A stretch of DNA of 64,000 bases from Paraburkholderia ultramafica. GTDB lineage: Bacteria; Pseudomonadota; Gammaproteobacteria; Burkholderiales; Burkholderiaceae. Location of the stretch: assembly GCF_902859915.1 (NCBI RefSeq), contig NZ_CADIKK010000003.1, positions 124,001 to 188,000 on the forward strand, written 5' to 3'. Positions 8,651 through 17,702 of the stretch are shown piece after piece. Every line of letters starts with the position of its first letter. Positions within the stretch are counted from its first letter, which is position 1. Under the pieces are notes generated by a model. The model saw only the letters and a program-made list of their open reading frames with translations. It made no database searches and was not told the DNA's origin. The translations under genes were made by a program, and so were the position numbers.

Positions 8651-10078
8651 TCAGGGTTTTACCCGCACCGATGGGTGAACGAGCAACTTGCCCAATGTGC
8701 AGATTGCGTCGTCGATGCGAGCACTCCAGGGATGGCCGTAGTTGAGCCGGATGCAGTTCTGGAACGCGTGAGAGGCGGAGAAGATAGGTCCCGGGGCAAG
8801 ACTGATGCCCCGCTCGATGGCAAGGCGATGGAATTCCATAGCATCAATCGCTTCCGGAAACTCAAGCCAGATGAAGTAGCCACCAATCGGATGAATTCTT
8901 CTCACCCCGTTGGGCAGCCATCGCCGGATTGATGCATCCATCTCCTGGAGTTGCGTGCGAAACGCGCTGCGGAGCTTTCTCAGGTGTCGATCGTAGCCGC
9001 CGTGCTGGAGGTAATCGGCGATGCCAGCCTGCACCGGAATGCTGGCCGACAGGGTTGTCATTAGTTTCAGTCTCTGTACCCGGTCGGTAAAACGGCCGGC
9101 CGATGCCCATCCGATCCTGTATCCCGGCGCAAGCGTCTTCGAAAACGATCCGCAGTGCATGACCAGTCCCTTCCGGTCAAATGCCAACGCCGGCAGAGGG
9201 TAGTCCGCCTGGAAATGCAGGTCGCCGTAGACGTCGTCCTCGATCAGCGGGACATCGTGTCTCGCAAGCAACTCGACAAGCGCCTTCTTCTTTTCCAGAG
9301 AAAGCGTGACGCCTGTGGGATTCTGGAAATTCGTCATGAACCAGCAGGCGCGGATCGGGTGCTTGTCCAACGCCTCGGACAGCGCATCGAGATCGAGGCC
9401 GGTTACCGGGTCGACCGGTATTTCGACCGCGCGGAGGTCTAGCCGCTCGATAGCCTGAAGGGCAGCGTAAAAGCCTGGCGATTCGACGGCAACGACGTCT
9501 CCTGGTCGCGTCACGGCCATCAGGCACAGGTTTAGCGCTTCAAGTGCGCCGTTGGTCACAACGATTTCCTCCATGGGCTGCGAGATGCCAATGCCCACGT
9601 AACGCAGCGCAATCTGCCGGCGCAGGTGTTCGTTGCCCGGCGGCAGGTCCGCTACGGTGCTCCATGGGCTGATGAAGCGCGTGGCCTGCGCGAGCGACTT
9701 GGCAAGCCGCGGCAGAGGGAAGAGCAACGGCGACGGGAAAGCGGAACCGAGCGGCACGATCCCGGGATGCTTCGCTGCATCCAGCACTGAAAAGACCAGG
9801 TCGCTGATGTCGACCTTGCTCGACTCGGCTGGTGCGGATGGGCGACGAGCCGATTTGCCGCTGATGCCCGCGCCGGGCGCGACGTAATAGCCCGAGCGTT
9901 CCTGTGCGCGGACGAGGCCCCATTCCTCGAGCAGGTAGTAAGCGCGCGACGCAGTCGACTGACTCACGCCGTGCTGCGCAATCACCTGACGCAGTGAAGG
10001 CATGCGGGAGCCGACTGCGATGCTGCCGGAGCGTATTTCCGCGGCCATCGTGCTTGCCAGCGTTTCGTATCGTGTCAT
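8651..10078 (-). CDS. MocR-type (GntR/aminotransferase fusion) transcriptional regulator
   Basis: The protein is 475 residues. An N-terminal GntR winged helix (residues about 5-68: GSRMPSLRQVIAQHGVSQST, then YYLLEEWGLVRAQERSGYYV) is joined by a linker to a fold-type I aminotransferase domain (about 95-470). The PLP-binding Lys is K314 (HCGSFSKTLAPGYRIGW), with the NFQNPTG motif at about 250-256 and the PLP-contacting DD at 281-282. MocR proteins sense PLP or an amino-acid aldimine and control genes for vitamin B6, amino-acid or GABA/taurine use. The gene is divergent from the aminotransferase-dapA-like operon starting at 10262, which is the natural target. Effector unknown. Confidence 0.92.
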   Translation of the reverse strand: MTRYETLASTMAAEIRSGSIAVGSRMPSLRQVIAQHGVSQSTASRAYYLLEEWGLVRAQERSGYYVAPGAGISGKSARRPSAPAESSKVDISDLVFSVLDAAKHPGIVPLGSAFPSPLLFPLPRLAKSLAQATRFISPWSTVADLPPGNEHLRRQIALRYVGIGISQPMEEIVVTNGALEALNLCLMAVTRPGDVVAVESPGFYAALQAIERLDLRAVEIPVDPVTGLDLDALSEALDKHPIRACWFMTNFQNPTGVTLSLEKKKALVELLARHDVPLIEDDVYGDLHFQADYPLPALAFDRKGLVMHCGSFSKTLAPGYRIGWASAGRFTDRVQRLKLMTTLSASIPVQAGIADYLQHGGYDRHLRKLRSAFRTQLQEMDASIRRWLPNGVRRIHPIGGYFIWLEFPEAIDAMEFHRLAIERGISLAPGPIFSASHAFQNCIRLNYGHPWSARIDDAICTLGKLLVHPSVRVKP

Positions 10079-10261
10079 CGGCGTCGACTCTCCGCGTTCC
10101 TGGGAACTGCTGCGATAAAAGAATTGTGATCTGCTGCCTGGGTAACGGACGTCATTCTCTTATGCTTCATAGCAGATGAAAAGAGCCGTCATCGACCGAT
10201 ACCGCGACTTATTGTCTGCCCTCTGACGGCGCCTGTGTGAGCTTTCCGGAACTGCCTGAAA

Positions 10262-11500
10262 TTGACCGCAAACCCTTCTTGCCATGCTGTTGCAACGCGC
10301 CGTGTCAAACCGTCCGCTATCCGTGAACTATTCGCACTGCTGGAAAAGCCGGACGTCATTTCACTCGCCGGTGGCTTTCCAGGTGAAGCCGCGATCGATC
10401 TCGACGGCCTGCGGGAGGCGACCATGCGCGCGATGGCTTGCTCTTGCGCCACCGCGTTCCTGTACGGCAGCAGCGAAGGCTATCGGCCACTGCGCGAGCT
10501 TATCGCTCAACGGGCTGGAGCACGAGGCATCAGGCTCGATGTACCGGAGCTCGTCGTCACGACCGGCTCCCAGCAGGCTATCGACCTGGTCGCGCGCGTG
10601 CTCGTGGATCCGGGCGACCGAGTCGCAGTCGAGGCACCGACGTACCTGGGGGCGCTTCAGGCATTGCGCTATCAGGGTGCGGATGTGGTGCCGGTGCCTG
10701 CTGACACGAAAGGTATCAGCGTGGACGAGCTTGAGGCGGTCGTTGCGCAACATCGACCAAAGATGCTGTACCTGATTCCGAATTTCGCCAATCCAACCGG
10801 CTGCGTGTTGTCGCTAGGCCGACGCAAGGCGGTGCTTTCATTGGCAACGAAGTACCGCTTCTTCGTGGTCGAGGATGATGCCTACGGGGAGCTCTATTTT
10901 CGTGATCCGCCTCCGCCTTCGCTTTTTGCACTGGCGAATGACGAGGAGCGGCAGTGGGTCGTTCACATCTCCAGTTTTTCCAAGAGCCTGGCGCCAGGTC
11001 TCAGGCTTGCGTGGATATCGGCACCACCCGAGCTATTGCGCCATCTCGTGGTCGCCAAACAGATAGGAGACACACACAGCGCCACGCTATCCCAACTCGT
11101 CGCGTTCCATTACCTGAACGCGGGTTCGCTCGAACCTGCGCTGAGCCGGATGAGGATGTTCTATCAGCGTCAGGCATACGCGCTCCAGCGTGCGATCAAG
11201 GTCGAACTGGGCGATACGCCGTTCAGGGCGGAAATGCCCGAAGGGGGGATGTTCTATTGGGCCGACATACCTGGCGTCGATACCAGTGCCATGCTTGAGC
11301 ACGCCGTGAGTCGGGGCGTCGCTTACGTACCTGGCGCTGCATTCTACGCCGACAATCCGGAGTCGACGCGCATCAGGCTATCGTTTGCCAGCGCATCGGC
11401 TGAGCAGATCGCCGAGGGCGTCCGCCGGCTCGGCGACTGCATCAGGGAGGAACAGGAACGCGCAGCACAACGAAACGTACGTATGGAGCAATCGTCATGA
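10262..11500 (+). CDS. PLP-dependent class I/II aminotransferase (LysN/2-aminoadipate aminotransferase-like)
   Basis: A 412-residue enzyme of fold type I without a DNA-binding domain. Seen: VISLAGGFPGE near the N-terminus, LYGSSEGYRPLRELIAQ, NFANPTG (about 174-180), catalytic Lys K241 (HISSFSKSLAPGLRLAW) and PEGGMFYWADIP. The family includes 2-aminoadipate, aromatic and branched-chain aminotransferases. No in-frame ATG exists near the conserved N-terminus; a TTG at 10262 is the best start, after an in-frame TGA upstream. Its stop overlaps the next ATG by four bases (ATGA), so it is translationally coupled to the DapA-like gene. Divergence from a MocR regulator suggests induction by an amino compound. 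The substrate is not known. Confidence 0.88.
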   Translation: MTANPSCHAVATRRVKPSAIRELFALLEKPDVISLAGGFPGEAAIDLDGLREATMRAMACSCATAFLYGSSEGYRPLRELIAQRAGARGIRLDVPELVVTTGSQQAIDLVARVLVDPGDRVAVEAPTYLGALQALRYQGADVVPVPADTKGISVDELEAVVAQHRPKMLYLIPNFANPTGCVLSLGRRKAVLSLATKYRFFVVEDDAYGELYFRDPPPPSLFALANDEERQWVVHISSFSKSLAPGLRLAWISAPPELLRHLVVAKQIGDTHSATLSQLVAFHYLNAGSLEPALSRMRMFYQRQAYALQRAIKVELGDTPFRAEMPEGGMFYWADIPGVDTSAMLEHAVSRGVAYVPGAAFYADNPESTRIRLSFASASAEQIAEGVRRLGDCIREEQERAAQRNVRMEQSS

Positions 11501-12399
11501 GTCGCGCCGAATTTCTGCAAGGGTCAATGGTGGCCCTGCTTACCCCTATGTCCGCGAATGAACAGATCGATTATCCAGCGTTTGAGCGTCTGATGGATCT
11601 GCAGGTGAACGCTGGCACAAGTGCGATTGTCGTGGCCTCAACGACAGGAGAGGGGCCGACGCTGTCGCTCGATGAGCATGTGCACCTCTACCGGCGCGCG
11701 GTTCAGCACGCAGCGGGAAGGATCCCGGTCATCGCGGGAGTCGGTTCGCCATCGACCCGGGTCGCATGCGAACTGGCGAGAGAGGCGGAGCATGAGCGCG
11801 TCGATGCAATTCTTTGCGTGACACCGTACTACAACCGGCCGAACCTCTTCGGGATGGATCATCACTTCACGGCGATTGCCGATGCAGTGGGTATCCCCGT
11901 CGTTCTGTATGACGTTCCGCACCGGACTGGCGTGCGCATTTCGGAGGAGCTCATTGTTCAACTCAGCGGCCATCCGAATATCGTGGGCCTGAAGGACGCC
12001 ACCGGAGATCTGGAGCGGGCGGTACGACTCATTGCGGCAGTTTCGCCCGACTTCCGGATCGTCAGTGGAGATGATTCATCGGCCTTCGGCCTGATGGCTG
12101 CGGGTGGCTCTGGTGTTATTTCGGTGGCGGCCAATGTCGCACCGTCGGCAGTTCGCGCGATGTGTGAGGCGGTTAAGCGCGGCGACATGGAGGAGGCGGC
12201 GCGGCTCAACGAGATCCTCAAGCCCCTCTACGACGTTCTTTCCGCCGACACGAATCCGGTTCCGGCCAAATGGGTCGCCCATGAGCTTGGACTGATGGAT
12301 CCAATGCTTCGGGCGCCGCTTGCCATTCCGCCAGCGCTCGCGCGCTTGCTGGCAGCCAGCGTCGAATTCAATGCCTCCCGTCACCTGCTCGGGAAATAG
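11497..12399 (+). CDS. DapA-family lyase/aldolase (dihydrodipicolinate synthase-like)
   Basis: The protein is 300 residues, a TIM-barrel of the DapA/NAL superfamily. The residues used by true DHDPS are all present: T49 and T50 (ASTTGEG), Y112 (TPYYNRP), Y138 (LYDVPHRTG), R143 and the Schiff-base Lys K166 (IVGLKDATGD). A true 4-hydroxy-tetrahydrodipicolinate synthase is therefore possible. However, it sits in a catabolic-looking operon under a MocR regulator, away from other dap genes, and begins in a coupled ATGA overlap with the aminotransferase. It is probably a paralogue acting on pyruvate or a 2-oxo acid in that pathway. Family secure, exact reaction not. Confidence 0.85.
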   Translation: MSRAEFLQGSMVALLTPMSANEQIDYPAFERLMDLQVNAGTSAIVVASTTGEGPTLSLDEHVHLYRRAVQHAAGRIPVIAGVGSPSTRVACELAREAEHERVDAILCVTPYYNRPNLFGMDHHFTAIADAVGIPVVLYDVPHRTGVRISEELIVQLSGHPNIVGLKDATGDLERAVRLIAAVSPDFRIVSGDDSSAFGLMAAGGSGVISVAANVAPSAVRAMCEAVKRGDMEEAARLNEILKPLYDVLSADTNPVPAKWVAHELGLMDPMLRAPLAIPPALARLLAASVEFNASRHLLGK

Positions 12400-12435
12400 A
12401 GCGTGGGTCGGCGCTGTTCTGACAATCCGCCCCAT

Positions 12436-12601
12436 TTGCTTGCAACGCCAGAAGTCCATAGACCAGTGTCGCCACGCCATACGGGATCAGATACGCAGGC
12501 ACGATTAGCGCGACGGTTTGAACAGACGTGCTGAATGTCTGCGACAGGGCGGGTATGATCGGCGCGACCATATAGGCCTGAAAGAAAATGAGGAAAGTCA
12601 G
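12436..12601 (-). pseudogene. MFS transporter, N-terminal remnant
   Basis: About 55 minus-strand codons read LTFLIFFQAYMVAPIIPALS followed by a hydrophobic helix ending AYLIPYGVATLVYGLLALQ, which is the first two membrane segments of a 12-14-helix MFS drug transporter. A TAG lies directly upstream in frame and the sequence is lost after the second helix, where it enters the dapA-like gene's 3' flank. Only a fragment is left. Confidence 0.65.
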
Positions 12602-12664
12602 GCGCTATCGCGAACGGATCAGATATGTATCGCAGCAGTTACTGATGGTTTGTTCGAGCAGTAT

Positions 12665-13861
12665 TCAAATGGTCGCGGCTTTGCTCAGTTGTTCTGCTGC
12701 CCGGTCGAGCCGCACTACCGCCTCGTCGATTTCGTGATCGGTGACCGTCAACGGCGGCATCAGCCGAAGCACGTTGTTGCCCGCCGGGACGCACAGGAGC
12801 TTCTGCTCGTGAAGCGTCGTGATGACCTCCCTGACTGGGGGAATGCACTGGATGCCAAGCAGAAGGCCGGCGCCACGCACTTCGCTGAAGACCGAGGGGT
12901 ACTTCGATACCAGGCCGTCTGCCCGTCGGGTCAGCCTGAGCGACGCGTCCCGTACGCGTTGAAGAAAGGCGGGGTCATTGACGATATCGAGCACTTCGCT
13001 GGCAACCACCATGGCCAGCGGGTTACCGCCGAATGTGGAACCGTGAGTTCCGGGCTGCATCATAGATCCGACTGCTTCCGTCGCAAGACACGCGGCGACA
13101 GGAAAGCCGCCACCCAGCCCTTTTGCGGTGGCGAGAATATCAGGGGCAACCTCCTCGTTCTCATAGGCGAAGAAGCGGCCTGTGCGACCGATACCGGTTT
13201 GTACCTCGTCGAGCATCAGCAGAATGCCGTAGAAATCACATATATCCCGAAGTGCCCGGAGATAGCCGCGAGGCAATGGCCGTATGCCGCTTTCCCCCTG
13301 GATGGGCTCTACGAGAATGCCTGCCGTTTGCCCGGTGATTGCTTCTTCAAGGCGGAGCGGATCGCCGAACGGGACCTGGTCGAAACCAGCGGCGCGCGGC
13401 TCGAAGCCCTCCAGGTACTTTTCCTGCCCGGTTGCCGCCAGCGAACCGAGTGTCCTGCCGTGAAAAGCACCTTCGAGAGTGATTATCCGGTTCCGCTGCG
13501 GCGCGCCGTTGCAGTAGTGGTAGCGGCGAGCCGCCTTGATCGACAGTTCGAGTGCTTCTGTGCCCGAGTTGCAGAAGAACACCCGGTCAGCAAAGCTGAG
13601 TCCGCACAACTGCTCGGCCAGGCGCTCCTGTTCAGGGATCGTGTAGAGGTTCGAGACGTGCCACAGCTTCTCCGCCTGGCGGTGGAGTACCTGCACGAGA
13701 CGCGGGTGTCCATGCCCCAACGCGTTGACCGCAACGCCACTGCCGAAATCAAGGAAGGCGTTGCCTTCGCGGGTGAACAGCGTGCTGCCGTGGCCGTGTT
13801 CAAAGCGCAGTGGCGTGCGGGCATACACCGGAAAGAGGCAGGATGCTGACTGGGTTGTCAT
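12665..13861 (-). CDS. Acetylornithine/diaminobutyrate-type class III aminotransferase (ArgD family)
   Basis: The protein is 398 residues, full length for the ArgD/AstC/GabT group. Motifs: NSGTEALELSIKAAR at about 98-112, EGAFHGRTLGSLAATG, LVEPIQGESG, LMLDEVQTGIGRTG with D218, and Schiff-base Lys K247 (ATAKGLGGGFP), then GTHGSTFGGNPLA. These enzymes move an omega-amino group to 2-oxoglutarate (acetylornithine, succinyl-DAP, ornithine). It is convergent with the aminotransferase-dapA-like operon and is probably not the housekeeping argD, judging by its location. Together the two aminotransferases and the DapA-like lyase suggest degradation or synthesis of a diamino acid. Substrate unproven. 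Confidence 0.88.
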   Translation of the reverse strand: MTTQSASCLFPVYARTPLRFEHGHGSTLFTREGNAFLDFGSGVAVNALGHGHPRLVQVLHRQAEKLWHVSNLYTIPEQERLAEQLCGLSFADRVFFCNSGTEALELSIKAARRYHYCNGAPQRNRIITLEGAFHGRTLGSLAATGQEKYLEGFEPRAAGFDQVPFGDPLRLEEAITGQTAGILVEPIQGESGIRPLPRGYLRALRDICDFYGILLMLDEVQTGIGRTGRFFAYENEEVAPDILATAKGLGGGFPVAACLATEAVGSMMQPGTHGSTFGGNPLAMVVASEVLDIVNDPAFLQRVRDASLRLTRRADGLVSKYPSVFSEVRGAGLLLGIQCIPPVREVITTLHEQKLLCVPAGNNVLRLMPPLTVTDHEIDEAVVRLDRAAEQLSKAATI

Positions 13862-14005
13862 TGGTCGGGGATGTCAACGATAACGATATCCAAGCCGACA
13901 TGAGCTGCGTGTGTGCGAAGCCAGCGCATCCGGTACATGAGGAGCGCTTCGCACCATGGGAGCACACGAAAGCTGGAGAGACTAATGTGGTGAAACATCT
14001 ACACG

Positions 14006-15139
14006 CTATTTATCGAGCAAGCCCTTAAGCTGAACGACGCTAGGCGTGACGACGGGTATAAACGCCGCTTCGCGGCGCCGACGCGCCACGTCGGCCTGTC
14101 CGCGAACAAAACCACGTCCACCGGTTGCCTGCACCTCGAGGACGGTCGCCTCGTCGACCACGGCAGCAAGCAGGAGACGCAGCCTGAACAGCCACGTCGG
14201 GTTGGTGACGAAGTCGCCCGTTGAAATTCCGTCCCGCAGCTCGAAGACGATATCGTGCAGCTCCGCCTCCAGCACTCGAGCGGGCGAGGCAATTACCGCT
14301 CGAACAGCCGGCCCGGTGCTGTCCAGCGCGCTGAGGCTACGTCGAGCAAGTCCGATTGAAAGCCCGCACTGCAAAGCAAGGAAGTTCGGTCTGACATGGG
14401 CCAGAAAATCGGGGGCGTTTGATGTGAGCCGGAAGCGCTCTTCGAGAACCGCGTCTTTCAGGCAAAGTCCAGCCGTATTGCTCGCCCGCAGGCCGATGAG
14501 ATCGAGGTCATCGCATCGGGTTACGCCAGGGATATCGTGAGGCACCGCGAAGATTGAAGGCTCTTGACCCTCTGCGTGTTCGGTCGCGATGGCGGCGACA
14601 AAGCCTTCCCGACGAAGGTTGGTCAGCCAGGGGAGATTCCCGTTGACCGTCCAGCGTTGACCTTCCTCAGTGGGGGGCAGTGCGGCCGCCGATATCTGCA
14701 AGCCTTCCATGTTCGCAAGGAATTTCATCGCGTTGGATAGTCCAACCGCCCCGGCGAGTTCCCCGCTCACTAACGCTGGAAGCAGGCTCGAGCGTAACGC
14801 TGCATTGTCGCCTTGAAGCAGGCACTCGATGAACGCCCGTTGTCCCCAGAATACCAACGCCGCTGCGAGGGAATCTTCAGCTACCGTAGCCACAGCGTCG
14901 ATCGCGTCCAAGATGGTGCCGCCGGAACCGCCGAGATCAGTTGGTACGCCGATACCGAGTACACCGGCCCGCCCGAGTTGCGGAATGATGTCCGAGGCGA
15001 GATCACGATCGAGGTCGAGCTGTTCGGCGCGTGTCTGGAGCCAGGCCGAGAGATCGGTAACCCTGAGCCCGTTGGGGCACGGTAGGCTTGCCAGTGAAGG
15101 GGCGTCACTGGTGCTGACCGGAATCACGCGGGCGTCCAT
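14006..15139 (-). CDS. Acyl-CoA dehydrogenase-like flavoprotein
   Basis: The protein is 377 residues with the acyl-CoA dehydrogenase arrangement: a helical N-domain (VPTDLGGSGGTILDAIDAVA), a middle beta domain (GNLPWLTNLRREGFVAAIAT; GLRASNTAGLCLKDAVL) and a C-terminal helical bundle ending in ATGGRGFVRGQADVARRRREAAFIPVVTPS. The C-domain is shorter and more divergent than in classical enzymes and I do not see the usual catalytic Glu motif. It may instead be a flavin monooxygenase or desaturase of the DszC/SfnB-like branch. Its start overlaps the end of the AhpD-like gene by 16 bases, so the two form an operon. Confidence 0.8.
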   Translation of the reverse strand: MDARVIPVSTSDAPSLASLPCPNGLRVTDLSAWLQTRAEQLDLDRDLASDIIPQLGRAGVLGIGVPTDLGGSGGTILDAIDAVATVAEDSLAAALVFWGQRAFIECLLQGDNAALRSSLLPALVSGELAGAVGLSNAMKFLANMEGLQISAAALPPTEEGQRWTVNGNLPWLTNLRREGFVAAIATEHAEGQEPSIFAVPHDIPGVTRCDDLDLIGLRASNTAGLCLKDAVLEERFRLTSNAPDFLAHVRPNFLALQCGLSIGLARRSLSALDSTGPAVRAVIASPARVLEAELHDIVFELRDGISTGDFVTNPTWLFRLRLLLAAVVDEATVLEVQATGGRGFVRGQADVARRRREAAFIPVVTPSVVQLKGLLDK

Positions 15140-15678
15140 CGATACTCCTCTAGTTGCACGTTGAGCTCATTCTGCGCAAGATTGTTCGCGAAGTTGCAGA
15201 GCGTCGCGAGGCTCACGCCCAGCACCACCTCTAGTGCATTGGCATCGCTGAACCCCGCGGCGCGATATGCTGCAAGTGACAGGTGCTCGACGGCTCCGCG
15301 CGTGGCAATGACTGAGCGTGTGAAGGTCGCAACGGCGTTCAGGCGCGCGTCGGCGAGCGGCTTCTGCTCCCTGAGAGCGGCGACGAGTTCTGGAGCAAGG
15401 CCAGCCTTTTTCAGGGCAACCGCTGTGTGTCCTGCCACGCAGAAGGCGCAGCCATGTACCGCCGCCGCCGTGATCTGAATGACTTCACGCTCGGCGAGTG
15501 TAAGTCCGCTGCGGCCGTTGATCTGGCCGAGTGTGAGGTACGCCTCCAGCGCGGCGGGTGAACTTGCCAACGATGCGACGAGGTTAGGCAGGAAGCCGTT
15601 GTTCGCAAGCGCAGTTTTCAGGTAAGGGCGGCTCTCTTCCGCTGCGGTCTCGACGGTATGTAGCGGCAGACGACTCAT
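15124..15678 (-). CDS. AhpD/carboxymuconolactone decarboxylase-fold protein
   Basis: The protein is 184 residues. The central AEREVIQITAAAVHGCAFCVAGHTAVALKKAG has the AhpD-type Cys pair C77 and C80 (CAFC) and H84, with the acidic residues just upstream at 63-65. AhpD-like proteins are alkylhydroperoxidases or thiol-disulfide reductants; other CMD-fold proteins are lyases. The CxxC makes a thiol redox role more likely. It is the first gene of a two-gene unit with the acyl-CoA-dehydrogenase-like protein downstream, and could detoxify peroxide made by that flavoprotein (inference). Confidence 0.87.
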   Translation of the reverse strand: MSRLPLHTVETAAEESRPYLKTALANNGFLPNLVASLASSPAALEAYLTLGQINGRSGLTLAEREVIQITAAAVHGCAFCVAGHTAVALKKAGLAPELVAALREQKPLADARLNAVATFTRSVIATRGAVEHLSLAAYRAAGFSDANALEVVLGVSLATLCNFANNLAQNELNVQLEEYRWTPA

Positions 15679-16255
15679 TGGGTGTTCCTTGACGCTCTAC
15701 GTGACTGACGTGCCGGAAGTGTAGGGCTCTACCGGCGGGGCCTATGAAGTTCGATGACTGGAATGTTAGGCGCTCTGACGAACGAATTGCAGCATCAGTT
15801 GACAAGGAAAACATGGATGCAGAGCCAACGTTTAGTTCCTTGCAGACGAGAGATCGATCGTCGTCATTGCGCGATAAATCGCCCATATTTCGAGTATCAG
15901 CGCATCGGGCGGGCTGACAGTCTTGAGGCCGGGCATGTCCTCGCACAGGAGCACGAGGTAATCGCAGAACGTTTGCGCCAAGCCCCCAACTGAGCGCGCT
16001 GTCCGGGCATCACCGCCGCGGTGATCGATTGGATCCTGGGCGCGATGGCGTCGTACCTGGGACGTTAGGTCGCATGGATTCGGGCGCTGCTGCGCACGTT
16101 TTGGCGTCAGGTGCTGCTGTGCGTCGACGCGCATGAGGTCGAGAATGAGTCGTGGTTTACCCCTGGGTCTTTGGTCGCCAAACGGGGTCGCCGCGCACCT
16201 TCATTCACGCTTCGTGCGGTCAAACGGACTGCAGAGGCACTTCGGGCATCCAGTC
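15679..16255. other. 577-bp intergenic stretch with possible short minus-strand peptide
   Basis: No full gene is evident. The minus strand at 15832 to about 15990 reads like protein (LAQTFCDYLVLLCEDMPGLK, then LEIWAIYRAMTTIDLSSARN and a stop), resembling the tail of a small conserved Burkholderia-type protein, but no good start was found. The right part must carry the cytochrome bd promoter. I could not find an FNR/ANR-like TTGAT-N4-ATCAA box. Confidence 0.35.
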
Positions 16256-17650
16256 ATGTTCAGCGTTGATGCACTTACACTCGCGCGCATTCAGTTCGCG
16301 TTTACCGTCTGTTTTCACATTGTTTTTCCTGCTCTGAGCATCGGCCTCGCCAATTTCATTGCGGCGCTCGAGTGGCGCTGGCTAAGAACTGGCAAAAGCT
16401 ACTACAAAGACCTGTGCATGTACTGGTCGAAGTTCTTTGCCGTCGCTTTCGGCATGGGCGTTGTCTCCGGCATCGTGATGGCCTATGAGTTCGGCACCGC
16501 GTGGGCCGGCTTTTCCAGGTTTGCCGGTCCGATCACCGGCGCACTGCTCATGTACGAGGTGATGACAGCGTTTTTTCTCGAAGCAGGCTTTCTCGGCATC
16601 ATGCTGTTCGGCTGGAAGCGGGTGAGCCCGCGTGCGCACTTCGCGGCGACGGTGCTGGTCGCGATCGGCACCCTCATCTCGGCGACCTGGATCCTCGCAT
16701 CGAACAGCTGGATGCAAACGCCGCAAGGCTATGCGATCGCCGACGGCCATGTGGTGCCCGTCGACTGGTTCAAGATCGTCTTCAACCCATCCTTCCCGTA
16801 CCGCCTCGTGCACATGACGCTCGCCGCGTTCATTGTCGCGGCGCTCGTCGTCGGCGCGACCGGTGCGTGGCATCTGCTCAAGGGGCGCCGCGACCCGGCG
16901 GTGAAGAAGACGTTTTCAATGGCTATGGGACTTCTGCTCGTGCTCGCGCCAATACAGGCAATCGTCGGCGACCAGCATGGCTTGAACACGCGTGAATACC
17001 AGCCGGCGAAGATCGCCGCGATCGAGGGTCTGTGGGATACCGAGCAGGGCGGAACCGCGCTCAATCTCTTCGGCATTCCCGACATGAAGGCCGAAACCAC
17101 GCGCTATGCGGTGAAGATTCCCCATCTCGGCAGTCTCATCCTCACGCATCACTGGGATGGCGAGATTCGCGGGTTGAAGGACTTCCCGCCCGGGGACCGG
17201 CCGAACTCGACCATCGTGTTCTTTAGCTTCCGCGTGATGGCCGGGCTCGGCATGCTGATGATCCTGCTGGGCGTGCTCGGCTGGGTGCTGAAGCGACGCG
17301 GTCGCCTGTATGAAGCGAAGTGGTTTCACCGCTTTGCCCTCGTGATGGGCCCGGCCGGCTTCATCTCGCTACTGGCAGGCTGGATCACGACCGAAGTCGG
17401 CCGCCAACCGTGGGTGGTGTACGGCGTCATGCGCACGTCGCAAGCCGTATCACCGCTCACCACGCAGCAGGTCAGCCTTTCGCTGATGACCTTCGTCGTC
17501 GTGTACGTCGCCGTGTTCGGCACAGGCGTCTATTACCTGCTGAAGATGATTGGGACCGGCCCCAGCATCGCGCACGACGACTCGCCCGAGGCAGGCGAGC
17601 AAGCACCGCGGCATACCGCGCCACAGCCGTTCGCCGCCGCAAGCCGATGA
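16256..17650 (+). CDS. cydA: Cytochrome bd-type quinol oxidase subunit I (CioA-like)
   Basis: A 464-residue membrane protein. H21 (FHIVFPALSIG) matches the haem b595 ligand region, EFGTAWAGF and MYEVMTAFFLEAGFLGIMLFG form the acidic haem/proton helix, and FNPSFPYRLVHMTLAAF carries the next haem His. GRQPWVVYGVMRTSQAVSPL is the family signature. The Q-loop is short, which fits the cyanide-insensitive (Cio) branch seen in Pseudomonas and Burkholderia. It oxidises quinol and reduces O2 to water without proton pumping. The ATG at 16256 gives the canonical MFSVDALTLARIQFA start; the frame is open further upstream but that part is not family-like. It is followed 52 bp later by subunit II. Confidence 0.95.
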   Translation: MFSVDALTLARIQFAFTVCFHIVFPALSIGLANFIAALEWRWLRTGKSYYKDLCMYWSKFFAVAFGMGVVSGIVMAYEFGTAWAGFSRFAGPITGALLMYEVMTAFFLEAGFLGIMLFGWKRVSPRAHFAATVLVAIGTLISATWILASNSWMQTPQGYAIADGHVVPVDWFKIVFNPSFPYRLVHMTLAAFIVAALVVGATGAWHLLKGRRDPAVKKTFSMAMGLLLVLAPIQAIVGDQHGLNTREYQPAKIAAIEGLWDTEQGGTALNLFGIPDMKAETTRYAVKIPHLGSLILTHHWDGEIRGLKDFPPGDRPNSTIVFFSFRVMAGLGMLMILLGVLGWVLKRRGRLYEAKWFHRFALVMGPAGFISLLAGWITTEVGRQPWVVYGVMRTSQAVSPLTTQQVSLSLMTFVVVYVAVFGTGVYYLLKMIGTGPSIAHDDSPEAGEQAPRHTAPQPFAAASR

Positions 17651-17702
17651 ATGGACGCTTGAGCCAGCAAGCACCGCACACTTCTGTTACTTGAGGATCA
17701 TC

